Assembly: GCF_007829035.1 (NCBI RefSeq)
Contig: NZ_VIVQ01000001.1
Span: 992,001-1,056,000, forward strand
Direction of reading: 5' to 3'
DNA: 64,000 nucleotides
From: Rudaeicoccus suwonensis
GTDB taxonomy: Bacteria; Actinomycetota; Actinomycetes; Actinomycetales; Dermatophilaceae
Shown: one piece after another, positions 56,326-64,000 of the stretch
Layout of the letters: each line of letters opens with the position of its first letter
Numbering within the stretch: position 1 is the stretch's first letter
Program-made: the position numbers and the translations under genes
Notes under the pieces: generated by a model
The model's input: the letters and a program-made list of their open reading frames with translations, nothing else
What the model was told of the DNA's origin: nothing
The model's database searches: none

Positions 56326-57891
56326 TCAGCCCAGATGTGCTGCACCCTGCCCGTCAGTCGCCAGCTCGGTGTGCTTGACATTGAGGAAGACCAGCGTCGC
56401 CAGCGCTCCGACCAGCACCATCCCGGCCGCGAACCAGAAGCCGTGTGTCGACCCGAAGGTCTGCGCCTGCAACTGGATCTGGTGGGTCGCAGCTGCGATC
56501 TGATCCTTGTTCGGCGTGTGCCCCGACTGCGCTGCAGCCGCGGCCTGGGCCTTGGCGGCCGCGCCGAGCTCGTTGCCCTTCTGCGTGGCGTAGTGCGTGA
56601 ACACCGTTGTCAGCGCAGCGATCCCGACAGCTCCTCCGATTTGCTGTGCGGTGTTGAGCGCGGACGCGGCAGCACCGGAGTCCTCTGTCCCGATGCCGGC
56701 GGTCGACGTCAGTGTCAACGGGATGAACAGCATCCCCAGGCCCACCGCCAGGATCACGATGTAGGGCAGCAGATGAGACGCGTAACCACTGCTCATCGAT
56801 AGGTTCGTGAATCCCCACAGTCCGATCGTGGCAATGACTCCGCCGACGCCGGAGATCCAGCGCGGATCGATGCGGCTGACCAGCTGCGAGGCAATGCCGG
56901 CCGAGACCACGATGCCGACGCTGAACGGCAGGAATGCGAAGCCCGATTTCACCGGCGAGTACCCGAGCACCTGCTGGGTGAACAAGGACAGGAAGAAGAA
57001 CATCGAGAACATCCCCGCGCCCACCAGCATCATGGTGAACAACGACACCCCGCGGTTGCGGTCGGCGACGACCCGGACGGGCAGCAACGGGTGCGCGACC
57101 CGTTGTTCCACCAGGACGAAGGCGATCAGCAGCGCGACGCCCGCGACCAACGGCAGCACGGTCAGGGCATCACCCCAGGACGCGCCCTGCTGGGCGGCGT
57201 GAGACAGGCCGTAGACGATCGAGAACAGGCCCGCTGTGCCGACGATCGCACCCCAGACGTCGAGGCGTCCGTCGCTGCTCTCGGACTCCACCAGCACCCG
57301 TGGGGCAAGCACCGCGACGACCAGACCGATCGGCACGTTGATGAAGAACGTCCACCGCCAGTCCAGCCACTCGGTGAGCACGCCACCGAGGATGAGGCCG
57401 ACGGCGGCGCCGATACCGGACATCGCGGCATACACCGCCATGGCCCGGTTGCGTTCCTTGCCGGCCGGGAAGGTCGTGTTGATCAGTGCGAGCGCGGCCG
57501 GTGAGGCCAGCGCGGCGCCGGCGCCCTGCAGCACGCGACCGGTGATCAGCCATGCGGGGTTGAGGGCGAGCCCGCCGAACAAGGAGGCGACGGCGAAGAT
57601 CGCGACACCGATGGCGAACATGCGACGGCGCCCCATCAGGTCACCCAGGCGGCCGCCGAGCAGTAGCAGAGACCCGAAGGACAGCGAGTACGCCGTGACG
57701 ACCCACTGCAACCCGGAACTGCTGAAGGTGAGGTCGGTCTTGATGTGGGGGAGTGCGATGTTCACGATGGTCGCGTCCAGCACGATCATCAGCTGCGCCA
57801 TCGCGATGACGATGAGAGCGACGGTGAGATTGGCGGATTTCGGGCGGGTCAATCCGTTCTCTGGCGCCAGCTCGAGGTCTGTTGTGGACAT
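56326..57891 (-). CDS. MFS exporter, 14-TM DHA2 (EmrB/QacA) type
   Basis: 521 residues from ATG 57891, with AAAGGAA as ribosome site. About fourteen hydrophobic segments. Motifs: LDATIVNIALPHIK (motif D1), GGRLGDLMGRRRMF (motif A), GRVLQGAGAALASPAALALI (motif B) and AAVGLILGGVL..WLDWRWTFFINVPIG (motif C), all typical of drug:proton antiporters. The C-terminal 60 residues include a Gln/Ala-rich loop before the last TM. The TetR gene lies 184 bp upstream on the same strand. Confidence 0.93.
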   Translation of the reverse strand: MSTTDLELAPENGLTRPKSANLTVALIVIAMAQLMIVLDATIVNIALPHIKTDLTFSSSGLQWVVTAYSLSFGSLLLLGGRLGDLMGRRRMFAIGVAIFAVASLFGGLALNPAWLITGRVLQGAGAALASPAALALINTTFPAGKERNRAMAVYAAMSGIGAAVGLILGGVLTEWLDWRWTFFINVPIGLVVAVLAPRVLVESESSDGRLDVWGAIVGTAGLFSIVYGLSHAAQQGASWGDALTVLPLVAGVALLIAFVLVEQRVAHPLLPVRVVADRNRGVSLFTMMLVGAGMFSMFFFLSLFTQQVLGYSPVKSGFAFLPFSVGIVVSAGIASQLVSRIDPRWISGVGGVIATIGLWGFTNLSMSSGYASHLLPYIVILAVGLGMLFIPLTLTSTAGIGTEDSGAAASALNTAQQIGGAVGIAALTTVFTHYATQKGNELGAAAKAQAAAAAQSGHTPNKDQIAAATHQIQLQAQTFGSTHGFWFAAGMVLVGALATLVFLNVKHTELATDGQGAAHLG

Positions 57892-58075
57892 GGCTGTTCC
57901 TTTCGGTGGGTCCGGTGGCTGTCGTGGTCTGCTGGGCACGGCACAGTCGGTGCGCGGGCGTGGTCGAACGCACCGTCACGCTGCACTGCGCGACGGAGCG
58001 GTGAGTCGGGGTTGGGTCGGGCGTCGTCGGTCGACCGACGGTGTTCTGCCGGTCCGGGATGACGCTCTCAGCGGT

Positions 58076-58717
58076 TCAGGACGGTTTCTGTCCGTTGGGA
58101 GGTGTGGCCAGGGTGGCGTTGCAGGCCGGCAATAGAATCTGCTGAATCACCTGCAGTGCGAACTCGTCGGACGGATGGTGCTCGCCGGTGAGCATCATGT
58201 GGAACTTCATGGCAGGCAGGACCCGCGACAGCATCTCCAGATCTGCGTCGGGGCCGATCTCGCCGCGTGCTTGCGCTCGATGCATCACCTCGCGCAACTC
58301 CCGCGCCCGCGGCTCAAGGAAACGCTGAGTGAAGATCAGGCTGAGTTCGGGATCCCGCTTCAGCGCTGGTAATGCCGCGGCGGCGATCTCGGTCATCTGA
58401 TCGAAGGCGGCTCCACTGTGACAGAAGGCATCCACAAGGTCGCCCTCAAGGCTGCCCGTGTCAGGTGCGCCGTGACCTTCGCGCGCCCGCTCGAACAGGT
58501 ATTCGACCGCACTCACCAACAGTTCGGGCTTGGAGGGCCAGCGCTTGTAAAGGGTGGCTTTGCTCGCGCGAACCTCTGCGGCGACGGCGTCGAAGGTCAG
58601 TCGGTCGTAGCCGACGTCGATGAGCACCTTCAGTGCCCCCTCGAAGATCTCTGCCTCGCGCTCGCCCTCGACACGCGGCTTCAGCGCCGCGTGCTCGGTG
58701 CTCGGCGGGACGTTCAT
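58076..58717 (-). CDS. TetR-family regulator of the adjacent exporter
   Basis: 213 residues. The HTH is AEIFEGALKVLIDVGYDRLTFDAVAAEVRASKATLYKRWPSKPELLVSAVEYLFERA; the C-terminal domain has the TetR_C_16/33-type look. It lies upstream of the MFS gene in the same direction, with a candidate operator over its own promoter, so it probably represses exporter expression until a drug binds. The 184-bp gap to the MFS gene may hold a second promoter. Confidence 0.88.
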   Translation of the reverse strand: MNVPPSTEHAALKPRVEGEREAEIFEGALKVLIDVGYDRLTFDAVAAEVRASKATLYKRWPSKPELLVSAVEYLFERAREGHGAPDTGSLEGDLVDAFCHSGAAFDQMTEIAAAALPALKRDPELSLIFTQRFLEPRARELREVMHRAQARGEIGPDADLEMLSRVLPAMKFHMMLTGEHHPSDEFALQVIQQILLPACNATLATPPNGQKPS

Positions 58718-58753
58718 GGTGAGACCTTTCTCAGGAGTGCGACTCCGCCATAC

Positions 58754-58778
58754 TTAGAACGAAACTGTTTTGTACTAA
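58754..58778. promoter_or_regulatory. Candidate TetR operator, imperfect 25-bp palindrome
   Basis: TTAGAACGAAAC and the inverted TTAGTACAAAAC flank a central T; 10 of 12 arm positions match. It is unusually AT-rich for this genome and lies 37 bp upstream of the TetR start. The AAAC/GTTT core is typical of TetR sites. Confidence 0.65.
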
Positions 58779-58905
58779 ATGAAAGCTAGACCCTCTTGCT
58801 CGCTGGTGCAAGCCGGGGAGTTCTGGTGAGGGCGCGTTCGGCATCGTCTGGATGTCGGAGTAAGTTCCTGGGCGCACGCTGAGTGGTCGAGACGAAGGAG
58901 AGCCG

Positions 58906-60303
58906 GTGGCGCACGAGCAGGGTCAGATCGTCGGTTGGCAGAGCCACCGCGCTGCCGTGGCAGATCTCCAGCGGCAGTTGTCCGACATTCCGCAGGGTGC
59001 GCCCGTCCGCCTGGCGAAGAAGACGTCCAATCTCTTCCGTCCTCGTGAAGCGAATTCGGTTCCTGGGCTTGATGTTTCGAGACTCCATGGCGTCATCGAG
59101 GTCGACGCACAGGCGCAGACCGCCGACGTGCAGGGCATGACGACCTACGAAGATCTCGTCGATGCGACCTTGCGCTTCGGTCTGATGCCGTACGTGGTTC
59201 CGCAACTGCGGACGATCACCCTCGGCGGGGCTGTGACCGGGCTGGGAATCGAGTCGAGTTCGTTCCGCAACGGCCTGCCGCACGAGTCGGTTCTCGAGAT
59301 GGACATCCTCACCGGCGACGCTGAGATCCTGACCGCCACACCGGACAACGAGCACGCTGACCTGTTCCGGGCGTTCCCGAACTCCTATGGCTCGCTGGGG
59401 TATTCAGTTCGGTTGAAGATCAAGCTCGAGCCGGTGCAGCCATTCGTGCACTTGCGCCATCTGCGCTTCACGGATCTGGCCGGGCTCACCGCGGCGATGG
59501 GCACGATCCTCGACGAGCGCACGTATGACGGAGAGTCGGTGGACTTCCTGGATGGCGTGGTCTTCTCCGGCGAGGAGAGCTACCTGGTGCTGGGCAGTTG
59601 GGCGGCGCAGGCGCCGTATGTCTCGGACTACACCGGCAGGCAGATCTACTACCGCTCGCTGCAGCAGCGCACCGAGGACTACCTCAGCGTGCACGACTAC
59701 ATCTGGCGGTGGGACACCGACTGGTTCTGGTGCAATCGTGCGTTCGGTCTGCAGAGGCCGGCCATCCGGCGCCTCGTCCCCAAGCGTTACCTGCGCAGCG
59801 ATGTCTACGGCAAGGTCATCCGCTGGGAGAACCGCCACGGTTTCTTCGCGGCGGTCGACGCTCGTCGCGGGAAGCTGCCGCGGGAACGCGTCATACAGGA
59901 CGTCGAACTGCCGTTGGGCCGCACGCAGGAATTCGTGCAGTGGTTCCTGGACAACGTGCCGATTGAGCCGATCTGGTTGTGCCCGTTGGCTGTTCGCGAT
60001 GCCGACCATGGCCCACAGCCCTGGCCGCTGTACCCGTTGCAGCGGGGTGAGAACTACGTCAACGTCGGCTTCTGGTCGACGGTGGAGATCGCACCGGGTG
60101 CAGCCGACGGCGACGTCAACCGCGAGATCGAGCGCATCGTGCACGAGTTCGACGGCCACAAGTCGCTCTACAGCGACGCTTACTACGACGAGGACGCCTT
60201 CTGGGCGCTCTATGGCGGAGACACCTATCACCAGGTCAAGAAGCAGTACGACCCCGACGGCCGTCTGCCCGACCTCTACACGAAGGCGGTGAAGCGGCGA
60301 TGA
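58906..60303 (+). CDS. tmsA: FAD-binding oxidoreductase of the 10-methyl fatty acid pathway (TmsA-like)
   Basis: 465 residues from GTG 58906. A FAD_binding_4 domain lies in the N-terminal half: VPGLDVSRLHGVIEVDAQAQTADVQG, then the flavin loop PQLRTITLGGAVTGLGIESSSFRNGLPHESV. The C-terminal half resembles DHCR24/DprE1-type oxidases. With the methyltransferase coupled downstream (ATGA) it would reduce the 10-methylene intermediate to 10-methyl (tuberculostearate-type) chains, as reported for TmsAB in other actinobacteria. The divergent TetR operator region is upstream. Confidence 0.82.
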   Translation: MAHEQGQIVGWQSHRAAVADLQRQLSDIPQGAPVRLAKKTSNLFRPREANSVPGLDVSRLHGVIEVDAQAQTADVQGMTTYEDLVDATLRFGLMPYVVPQLRTITLGGAVTGLGIESSSFRNGLPHESVLEMDILTGDAEILTATPDNEHADLFRAFPNSYGSLGYSVRLKIKLEPVQPFVHLRHLRFTDLAGLTAAMGTILDERTYDGESVDFLDGVVFSGEESYLVLGSWAAQAPYVSDYTGRQIYYRSLQQRTEDYLSVHDYIWRWDTDWFWCNRAFGLQRPAIRRLVPKRYLRSDVYGKVIRWENRHGFFAAVDARRGKLPRERVIQDVELPLGRTQEFVQWFLDNVPIEPIWLCPLAVRDADHGPQPWPLYPLQRGENYVNVGFWSTVEIAPGAADGDVNREIERIVHEFDGHKSLYSDAYYDEDAFWALYGGDTYHQVKKQYDPDGRLPDLYTKAVKRR

Positions 60304-61583
60304 CGCTCACTATCGGACAAATCTCGGACGAACTCTTCGGCACCGATGTTCCTTTTGCGCTGAGCGCGTATGACGGCAGCACCGGTGGCAACCCGGATGC
60401 GCCATACCGGATCAATCTCGACAACGAACGGGCGCTGCGCTATCTCGTCAGCGCGCCCGGCGAGCTGGGGCTGGCTCGCGGATACCTGATGGGGGACATC
60501 TCGATTGAGGGCATCGACCCGGGTGACCCCTACGACTTCCTGCATGCCTTCCTCTACAACTTCGAGGTGCACCGGCCGACGGTGAAGAAGCTCCCCGAGC
60601 TGCTGAAATCGCTCGGTATCAACGCTTTTCGGCCGCCGCCGCTACCTGCGCTCGAAACGGCGCCGCAGTGGCGCCGTGGGCTCGAAAGCCTGGGCGCCCG
60701 GCACTCCAAGAAGCGAGACGCCGAGGCGATCCACCACCACTACGACGTGAGCAACGAGTTCTACGAGCTGGTGCTCGGCGAGTCGATGGCCTACACGTGC
60801 GCGTGCTATCCGGAGGAGTCGGCGACCCTGGAGCAGGCGCAGTTCCACAAGCACGACCTCGTGTGCCGCAAGCTCGATCTGAAGCCGGGCATGCGCCTGC
60901 TCGACATCGGTTGCGGGTGGGGCGGGATGGTGCGCCACGCGGTGGAGCACTACGGGGTGACAGCTCTGGGCGTGACGTTGTCGGCGGAGCAGGCGAGTTG
61001 GGCGCAGCAGAAGATCAAGGAGCAGGGTCTGGACGACCGCGCCGAGGTGCGCTTCATGGACTACCGCGACGTGGTCGAGAGCGACTTCGACGCCGTGAGC
61101 TCGATCGGTCTCACCGAGCACATCGGCGTCAAGAACTACCCGGACTATTTCGGCCGGCTGTACGCCAAGCTCCGGCCCGGCGGGCGCATGCTCAACCACT
61201 GCATCACCCGCCCCGACACCAAGGCGCCGGCTCTGACGCGCGGCGGTTTCATCAACCGTTACGTCTTCCCCGACGGCGAGATCACCGGCGTGGGCGTCAT
61301 CGTCTCGGCGATGCAGGACCAGGGCTTCGAGATCCGGCACGCGGAGGATCTGCGCGAGCACTACGCCAAGACGTGCCGCGCCTGGTGTAAGAACCTGTCG
61401 GCGAACTGGGACGAAGCCGTGCAGGATGCCGGCGAGCAGGTCGCGAAGGTGTGGGGTCTGTATCTCGCCGGATCGTCGGTCGGCTTCGAAACCAACAAGA
61501 TTCAGCTGCACCAGGTGCTCGGTGAGAAGGTCGACGACCGCGGTCACGGCAGCTATCCGCTGCGGCCGACCTTCGGCGTCTGA
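60300..61583 (+). CDS. tmsB: SAM-dependent fatty acyl methyltransferase (CFA synthase family, TmsB-like)
   Basis: 427 residues. The cyclopropane synthase-type core starts near 145: HHYDVSNEFYELVLGESMAYTCACYPEESATLEQAQFHKHDLVCRKLDLKPGMRLLDIGCGWGGMVRHA, with SAM loop DIGCGWGG; EHIGVKNYPDYF and LHQVLGEKVDDRGHGSYPLRP close it. It adds a methylene group to an oleoyl phospholipid chain; the FAD enzyme upstream then reduces it. A 60-residue N-terminal domain and an ADG-type linker precede the core. Confidence 0.88.
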   Translation: MTLTIGQISDELFGTDVPFALSAYDGSTGGNPDAPYRINLDNERALRYLVSAPGELGLARGYLMGDISIEGIDPGDPYDFLHAFLYNFEVHRPTVKKLPELLKSLGINAFRPPPLPALETAPQWRRGLESLGARHSKKRDAEAIHHHYDVSNEFYELVLGESMAYTCACYPEESATLEQAQFHKHDLVCRKLDLKPGMRLLDIGCGWGGMVRHAVEHYGVTALGVTLSAEQASWAQQKIKEQGLDDRAEVRFMDYRDVVESDFDAVSSIGLTEHIGVKNYPDYFGRLYAKLRPGGRMLNHCITRPDTKAPALTRGGFINRYVFPDGEITGVGVIVSAMQDQGFEIRHAEDLREHYAKTCRAWCKNLSANWDEAVQDAGEQVAKVWGLYLAGSSVGFETNKIQLHQVLGEKVDDRGHGSYPLRPTFGV

Positions 61584-61719
61584 ACCGTCGGACGAGGTGA
61601 CGCCGGAAATCATTTCGTGAGGCCCGGCGTTGCACCGTATGCTGAACCGCCGGTCGCCCGAGGGTGATCGACATACAACTGCACAGTGGTGACGTGCCCG
61701 CACATCAGGCAACATTCAT
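61584..61719. other. Gap between tmsB and ssrA
   Basis: 136 bases, presumably holding the ssrA promoter. GTATGCT and CATAC motifs occur, but no -35/-10 pair could be set with confidence. Confidence 0.3.
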
Positions 61720-62085
61720 GGGGGTGATCGGTTTCGACGTTGATCGCCGTCGCAGGAGAAGCGGGTCGAGGATGCACGGTTATCTCGTTAACGATCCGTG
61801 CAAAACCAATAGGTGCCAACTCACAGCGCACCGACTTCGCTCTCGCCGCCTGAGGCGATCGAAGTCCGTCAGCCTGAGCTCGTTCTCGTCTCAGTGTCTG
61901 GCGTCAGCTAGAGAACTTGCTGCAGCGTCAGGTCACGGGGCGCTGCGGGACTTTTACGTGACTGGGCCTGTCAGGGGACGTGTGCGCGCGAGCCCTGGGG
62001 CCGAGAAAATCCGTAGCGCACTGCACCCGGAGAAGTCCTGTCTCGCCGTCAGCGGACGCGGGTTCGATTCCCGCCACCTCCACCA
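61720..62085 (+). ncRNA. ssrA: Transfer-messenger RNA (tmRNA)
   Basis: 366 bases, one-piece form. The 5' end GGGGGUG pairs with CACCUCC at 62075-62081, followed by A and CCA (62083-62085); the GGUUCGAUUCC T-arm is at 62061-62071. The tag frame runs from the resume codon GCC at 61815 to the TGA at 61851-61853 and encodes ANSQRTDFALAA, an actinobacterial-type proteolysis tag. The middle forms the usual pseudoknots. It rescues stalled ribosomes with SmpB, whose gene is not in the window. Confidence 0.97.
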
Positions 62086-62225
62086 CCATGAAGGTCACGT
62101 CACCACTGCGCAGTTCCTCTCGCCGCTTCGACCGACCCCTCAGCCGTGTCGCTGCCGATGACCCGGCGACCTCGTTCGTCCCGTTGACGGACCCCGGTGT
62201 GCGAGATCGTGCCGGACCCACTTGA

Positions 62226-63746
62226 ATGACCTGTATGAGTGCGCAGCCTTCCGTGTCCAACTCCATCACCGTCCGCCTCGAACTACCGGGTCGAGCAACT
62301 GCCGTCAGTGAGCTGACCGGCTGTGTAGAGCGAGCTGGTGGTCTGGTCACCGCACTCGACATCACCCACTCCGACAACGACCGCCTGCGCGTCGACGTCA
62401 CCGCTGCCGCGCGCGACGGTGACCACGCCGACGAGCTCGTCGAGGCGATGCGCGGCGTCGAAGGCGTCGAGATCCACAAGGTCAGCGACCGCACGTTCCT
62501 GGCTCACCTCGGCGGAAAGCTGAAGATCGAGTCCAAGGTGCCGATCCGCAACCGCGACGACCTGTCGATGGTCTACACGCCCGGTGTCGCGCGGGTGTGC
62601 CTCGCCATCGCCGAGAACCCCGAGGACGCTCGCCGGTTGACCATCAAGCGCAACACCGTTGCGGTGGTCACCGATGGCACAGCGGTGCTCGGTCTCGGTG
62701 ATATCGGCCCGCTCGCCGCGATGCCGGTGATGGAGGGCAAGGCGGCTTTGTTCAAGCGCTTCGCCGACATCGACGCCTTCCCGATCTGCTTGGACACCAA
62801 GGATTCCGACGAGATCGTGCGCACGGTCAAGGCGATCGCTCCGGTCTTCGCGGGCATCAACCTGGAGGACATCTCAGCGCCGCGATGCTTCGAGATCGAG
62901 CGACGGTTGCGCGACGAACTCGACATCCCCGTGTTCCACGACGACCAGCACGGGACGGCCATCGTCGTGCTGGCGGCGCTGCGCAACGCGTTGCGCGTTG
63001 TCGGCAAGGAATTGAAGGACGTGCGCATCGTGCAGTCCGGTGCCGGCGCCGCCGGCACGGCGATCGCGCTGCTGTTGTTGCACGCTGGGGCGACGGACGT
63101 CGTGCTCGCCGACATCAACGGTGTGGTGCGGTCCGACCGCTCCGACATCGCCGGCGACCCCGACTCAGATCTGGCGAAGATCGCCAAGCACACCAACCCG
63201 CGTCAGGTGTCAGGCACGCTCAAGGACGCGTTGCGCGACGCTGACGTCTTCATCGGAGTGTCGGCACCGAACATCCTGACCGGCGACGACATCGCCACGA
63301 TGGCTGACGATGCGATCGTCTTCGCCCTGGCCAATCCGACCCCTGAGGTCGACCCCGCGGATGCCGCCAAGCACGCCAAGGTCGTCGCCACCGGTCGCAG
63401 CGACTTCGCCAACCAGATCAACAATGTGCTGGTCTTCCCGGGCGTCTTCCGGGGACTGCTCGATGCTGCCGCCAGCAAGGTGACCCTGGATGTGATGCTC
63501 GCTGCGTCTCGGGCGCTGTCGGACGTGGTGAAACCGGAAGAGCTGAACCCGGCATACATCGTGCCGAGCGTCTTTCAGCCGGACGTCTCCAAGGTCGTCG
63601 CCGCGGCGGTCGCCGAGGCGGTCAAGGCCGATCAGACCGAGAACGCCCACTCCGGAGCCGCCGGCGCGGACAATGCGCACCTGGCGACCGACGACGATGC
63701 CACTGCGGTGGCGGATGACCAGGCCGGAACTCGCTCGGGGGAGTGA
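62226..63746 (+). CDS. NAD-dependent malic enzyme with N-terminal ACT domain
   Basis: 506 residues from ATG 62226; an ATG at 62235 is in frame and equally possible. An ACT domain ([35 protein letters not shown]) precedes the malic core: [11 protein letters not shown] with the catalytic Tyr, [50 protein letters not shown], the metal site DDQHGTAIV, the nucleotide fold [20 protein letters not shown] and the [10 protein letters not shown] end. It makes pyruvate and CO2 from malate; the ACT domain may bind an amino acid effector. The C-terminal 40 residues are low-complexity. Confidence 0.92.
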   Translation: MTCMSAQPSVSNSITVRLELPGRATAVSELTGCVERAGGLVTALDITHSDNDRLRVDVTAAARDGDHADELVEAMRGVEGVEIHKVSDRTFLAHLGGKLKIESKVPIRNRDDLSMVYTPGVARVCLAIAENPEDARRLTIKRNTVAVVTDGTAVLGLGDIGPLAAMPVMEGKAALFKRFADIDAFPICLDTKDSDEIVRTVKAIAPVFAGINLEDISAPRCFEIERRLRDELDIPVFHDDQHGTAIVVLAALRNALRVVGKELKDVRIVQSGAGAAGTAIALLLLHAGATDVVLADINGVVRSDRSDIAGDPDSDLAKIAKHTNPRQVSGTLKDALRDADVFIGVSAPNILTGDDIATMADDAIVFALANPTPEVDPADAAKHAKVVATGRSDFANQINNVLVFPGVFRGLLDAAASKVTLDVMLAASRALSDVVKPEELNPAYIVPSVFQPDVSKVVAAAVAEAVKADQTENAHSGAAGADNAHLATDDDATAVADDQAGTRSGE

Positions 63747-63757
63747 GCGCTCGCGAC

Positions 63758-64000
63758 TCACGTCGGGCGAGTCGCCTTGCGACTGCCGGCACGTATGGCG
63801 GAGTTCACCGCCGTGCGCGCGACCGGTCCGAGATCGTCAACCGCGTCGATGATTGCTGCGAGGCTGGTCAGGGCTGCCAGTGCTTCGTCGGCTCCGGCGT
63901 GATCGACGCCGTCGTACAGCTGCAGTCCGATGAAGCCGGCGCTGACCGCCCGGGCGAGTGCGCCGGGGTCGGCGATCTCGGCAAGGACGTTGCCGGCCAG
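63758..64000 (-). CDS. TetR/AcrR-family regulator, C-terminal 80 residues (truncated by the window)
   Basis: The frame is open to the window edge and stops at TGA 63758. The product ends AVSAGFIGLQLYDGVDHAGADEALAALTSLAAIIDAVDDLG..VARTAVNSAIRAGSRKATRPT, like the C-terminal ligand domain of TetR regulators (FIGLQLYEGVD...A). The N-terminal HTH lies outside. It is convergent with the malic enzyme gene, 11 bp apart. Confidence 0.75.
   Translation of the reverse strand: MAGNVLAEIADPGALARAVSAGFIGLQLYDGVDHAGADEALAALTSLAAIIDAVDDLGPVARTAVNSAIRAGSRKATRPT

Noticed and set aside
61664-62225. Plus-strand and minus-strand open frames across the tmRNA
   Set aside because: The structure and conserved ends show this is ssrA; the frames are incidental.
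62086-62225. Integration (att) site at the tmRNA 3' end
   Set aside because: tmRNA ends are common integration sites, but no integrase, duplicated 3' end or phage-like gene lies downstream.

Overview
The window is high-GC DNA from an actinobacterium. The markers are two WhiB proteins, MtrA-MtrB-LpqB, mycothione reductase, a PdtaS-type kinase, a large NAD-glutamate dehydrogenase and an actinobacterial-type tmRNA tag. Gene order follows the Mycobacterium whiB2-manB, sahH-mtrAB-lpqB-secA1 and pdtaS-whiB1 neighbourhoods. Gene content suggests Micrococcales, perhaps a Dermacoccaceae/Dermatophilaceae relative; that placement is an inference. No phage, transposase, CRISPR array, rRNA or tRNA gene was seen.

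Layout. 1-9.5 kb: end of whiB2, a large membrane glycosyltransferase with a DUF5719 partner, then the conserved block of Rv3259-like protein, DUF3499, ManB, Trm112-like and SIS proteins (mannose activation and envelope). 9.5-13 kb: a kynA-kynU tryptophan-degradation pair and an MFS transporter. 13-16.7 kb: a mycothiol-type DinB-fold protein, mycothione reductase, a conserved hypothetical and a CDF metal exporter. 16.8-21.7 kb: the biotin operon bioB-A-F-D, divergent from a TetR regulator (BioQ), with a doubled operator between them. 22-29.5 kb: ahcY, mtrA-mtrB-lpqB, a ComF-like phosphoribosyltransferase and long HPF. 29.6-33.5 kb: two overlapping genes encoding proteins made of four and three GNAT domains. 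34-39 kb: secA, a 56-bp perfect palindrome, an Rv3235-family protein and a LysM protein. 39-44 kb: a BldC-like HTH protein, a SAF protein, a CpaE-like ATPase, a WS/DGAT acyltransferase and DUF6912. 44-53.9 kb: pruA, a 76-bp tandem repeat, DUF2505, NAD-glutamate dehydrogenase, PdtaS and WhiB1. 54-64 kb: a small membrane protein, two lipoproteins, a TetR-regulated MFS exporter, a two-gene 10-methyl fatty acid operon, tmRNA, malic enzyme and the end of another TetR gene.

Working together: mannose supply, MtrAB-LpqB, SecA, the LysM protein and the lipid genes serve the envelope. PruA, glutamate dehydrogenase and malic enzyme join proline/glutamate catabolism to central carbon. Mycothione reductase, WhiB proteins and HPF belong to redox and stress responses.

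Most notable signals: the seven-GNAT-domain gene pair; a window-wide preference for CATAC/GTATG on both strands that appears to override codon choice (including rare ATA isoleucine codons); the doubled BioQ operator inside a 55-bp inverted repeat; the 76-bp tandem repeat after pruA; and conserved enzymes with altered motif residues.
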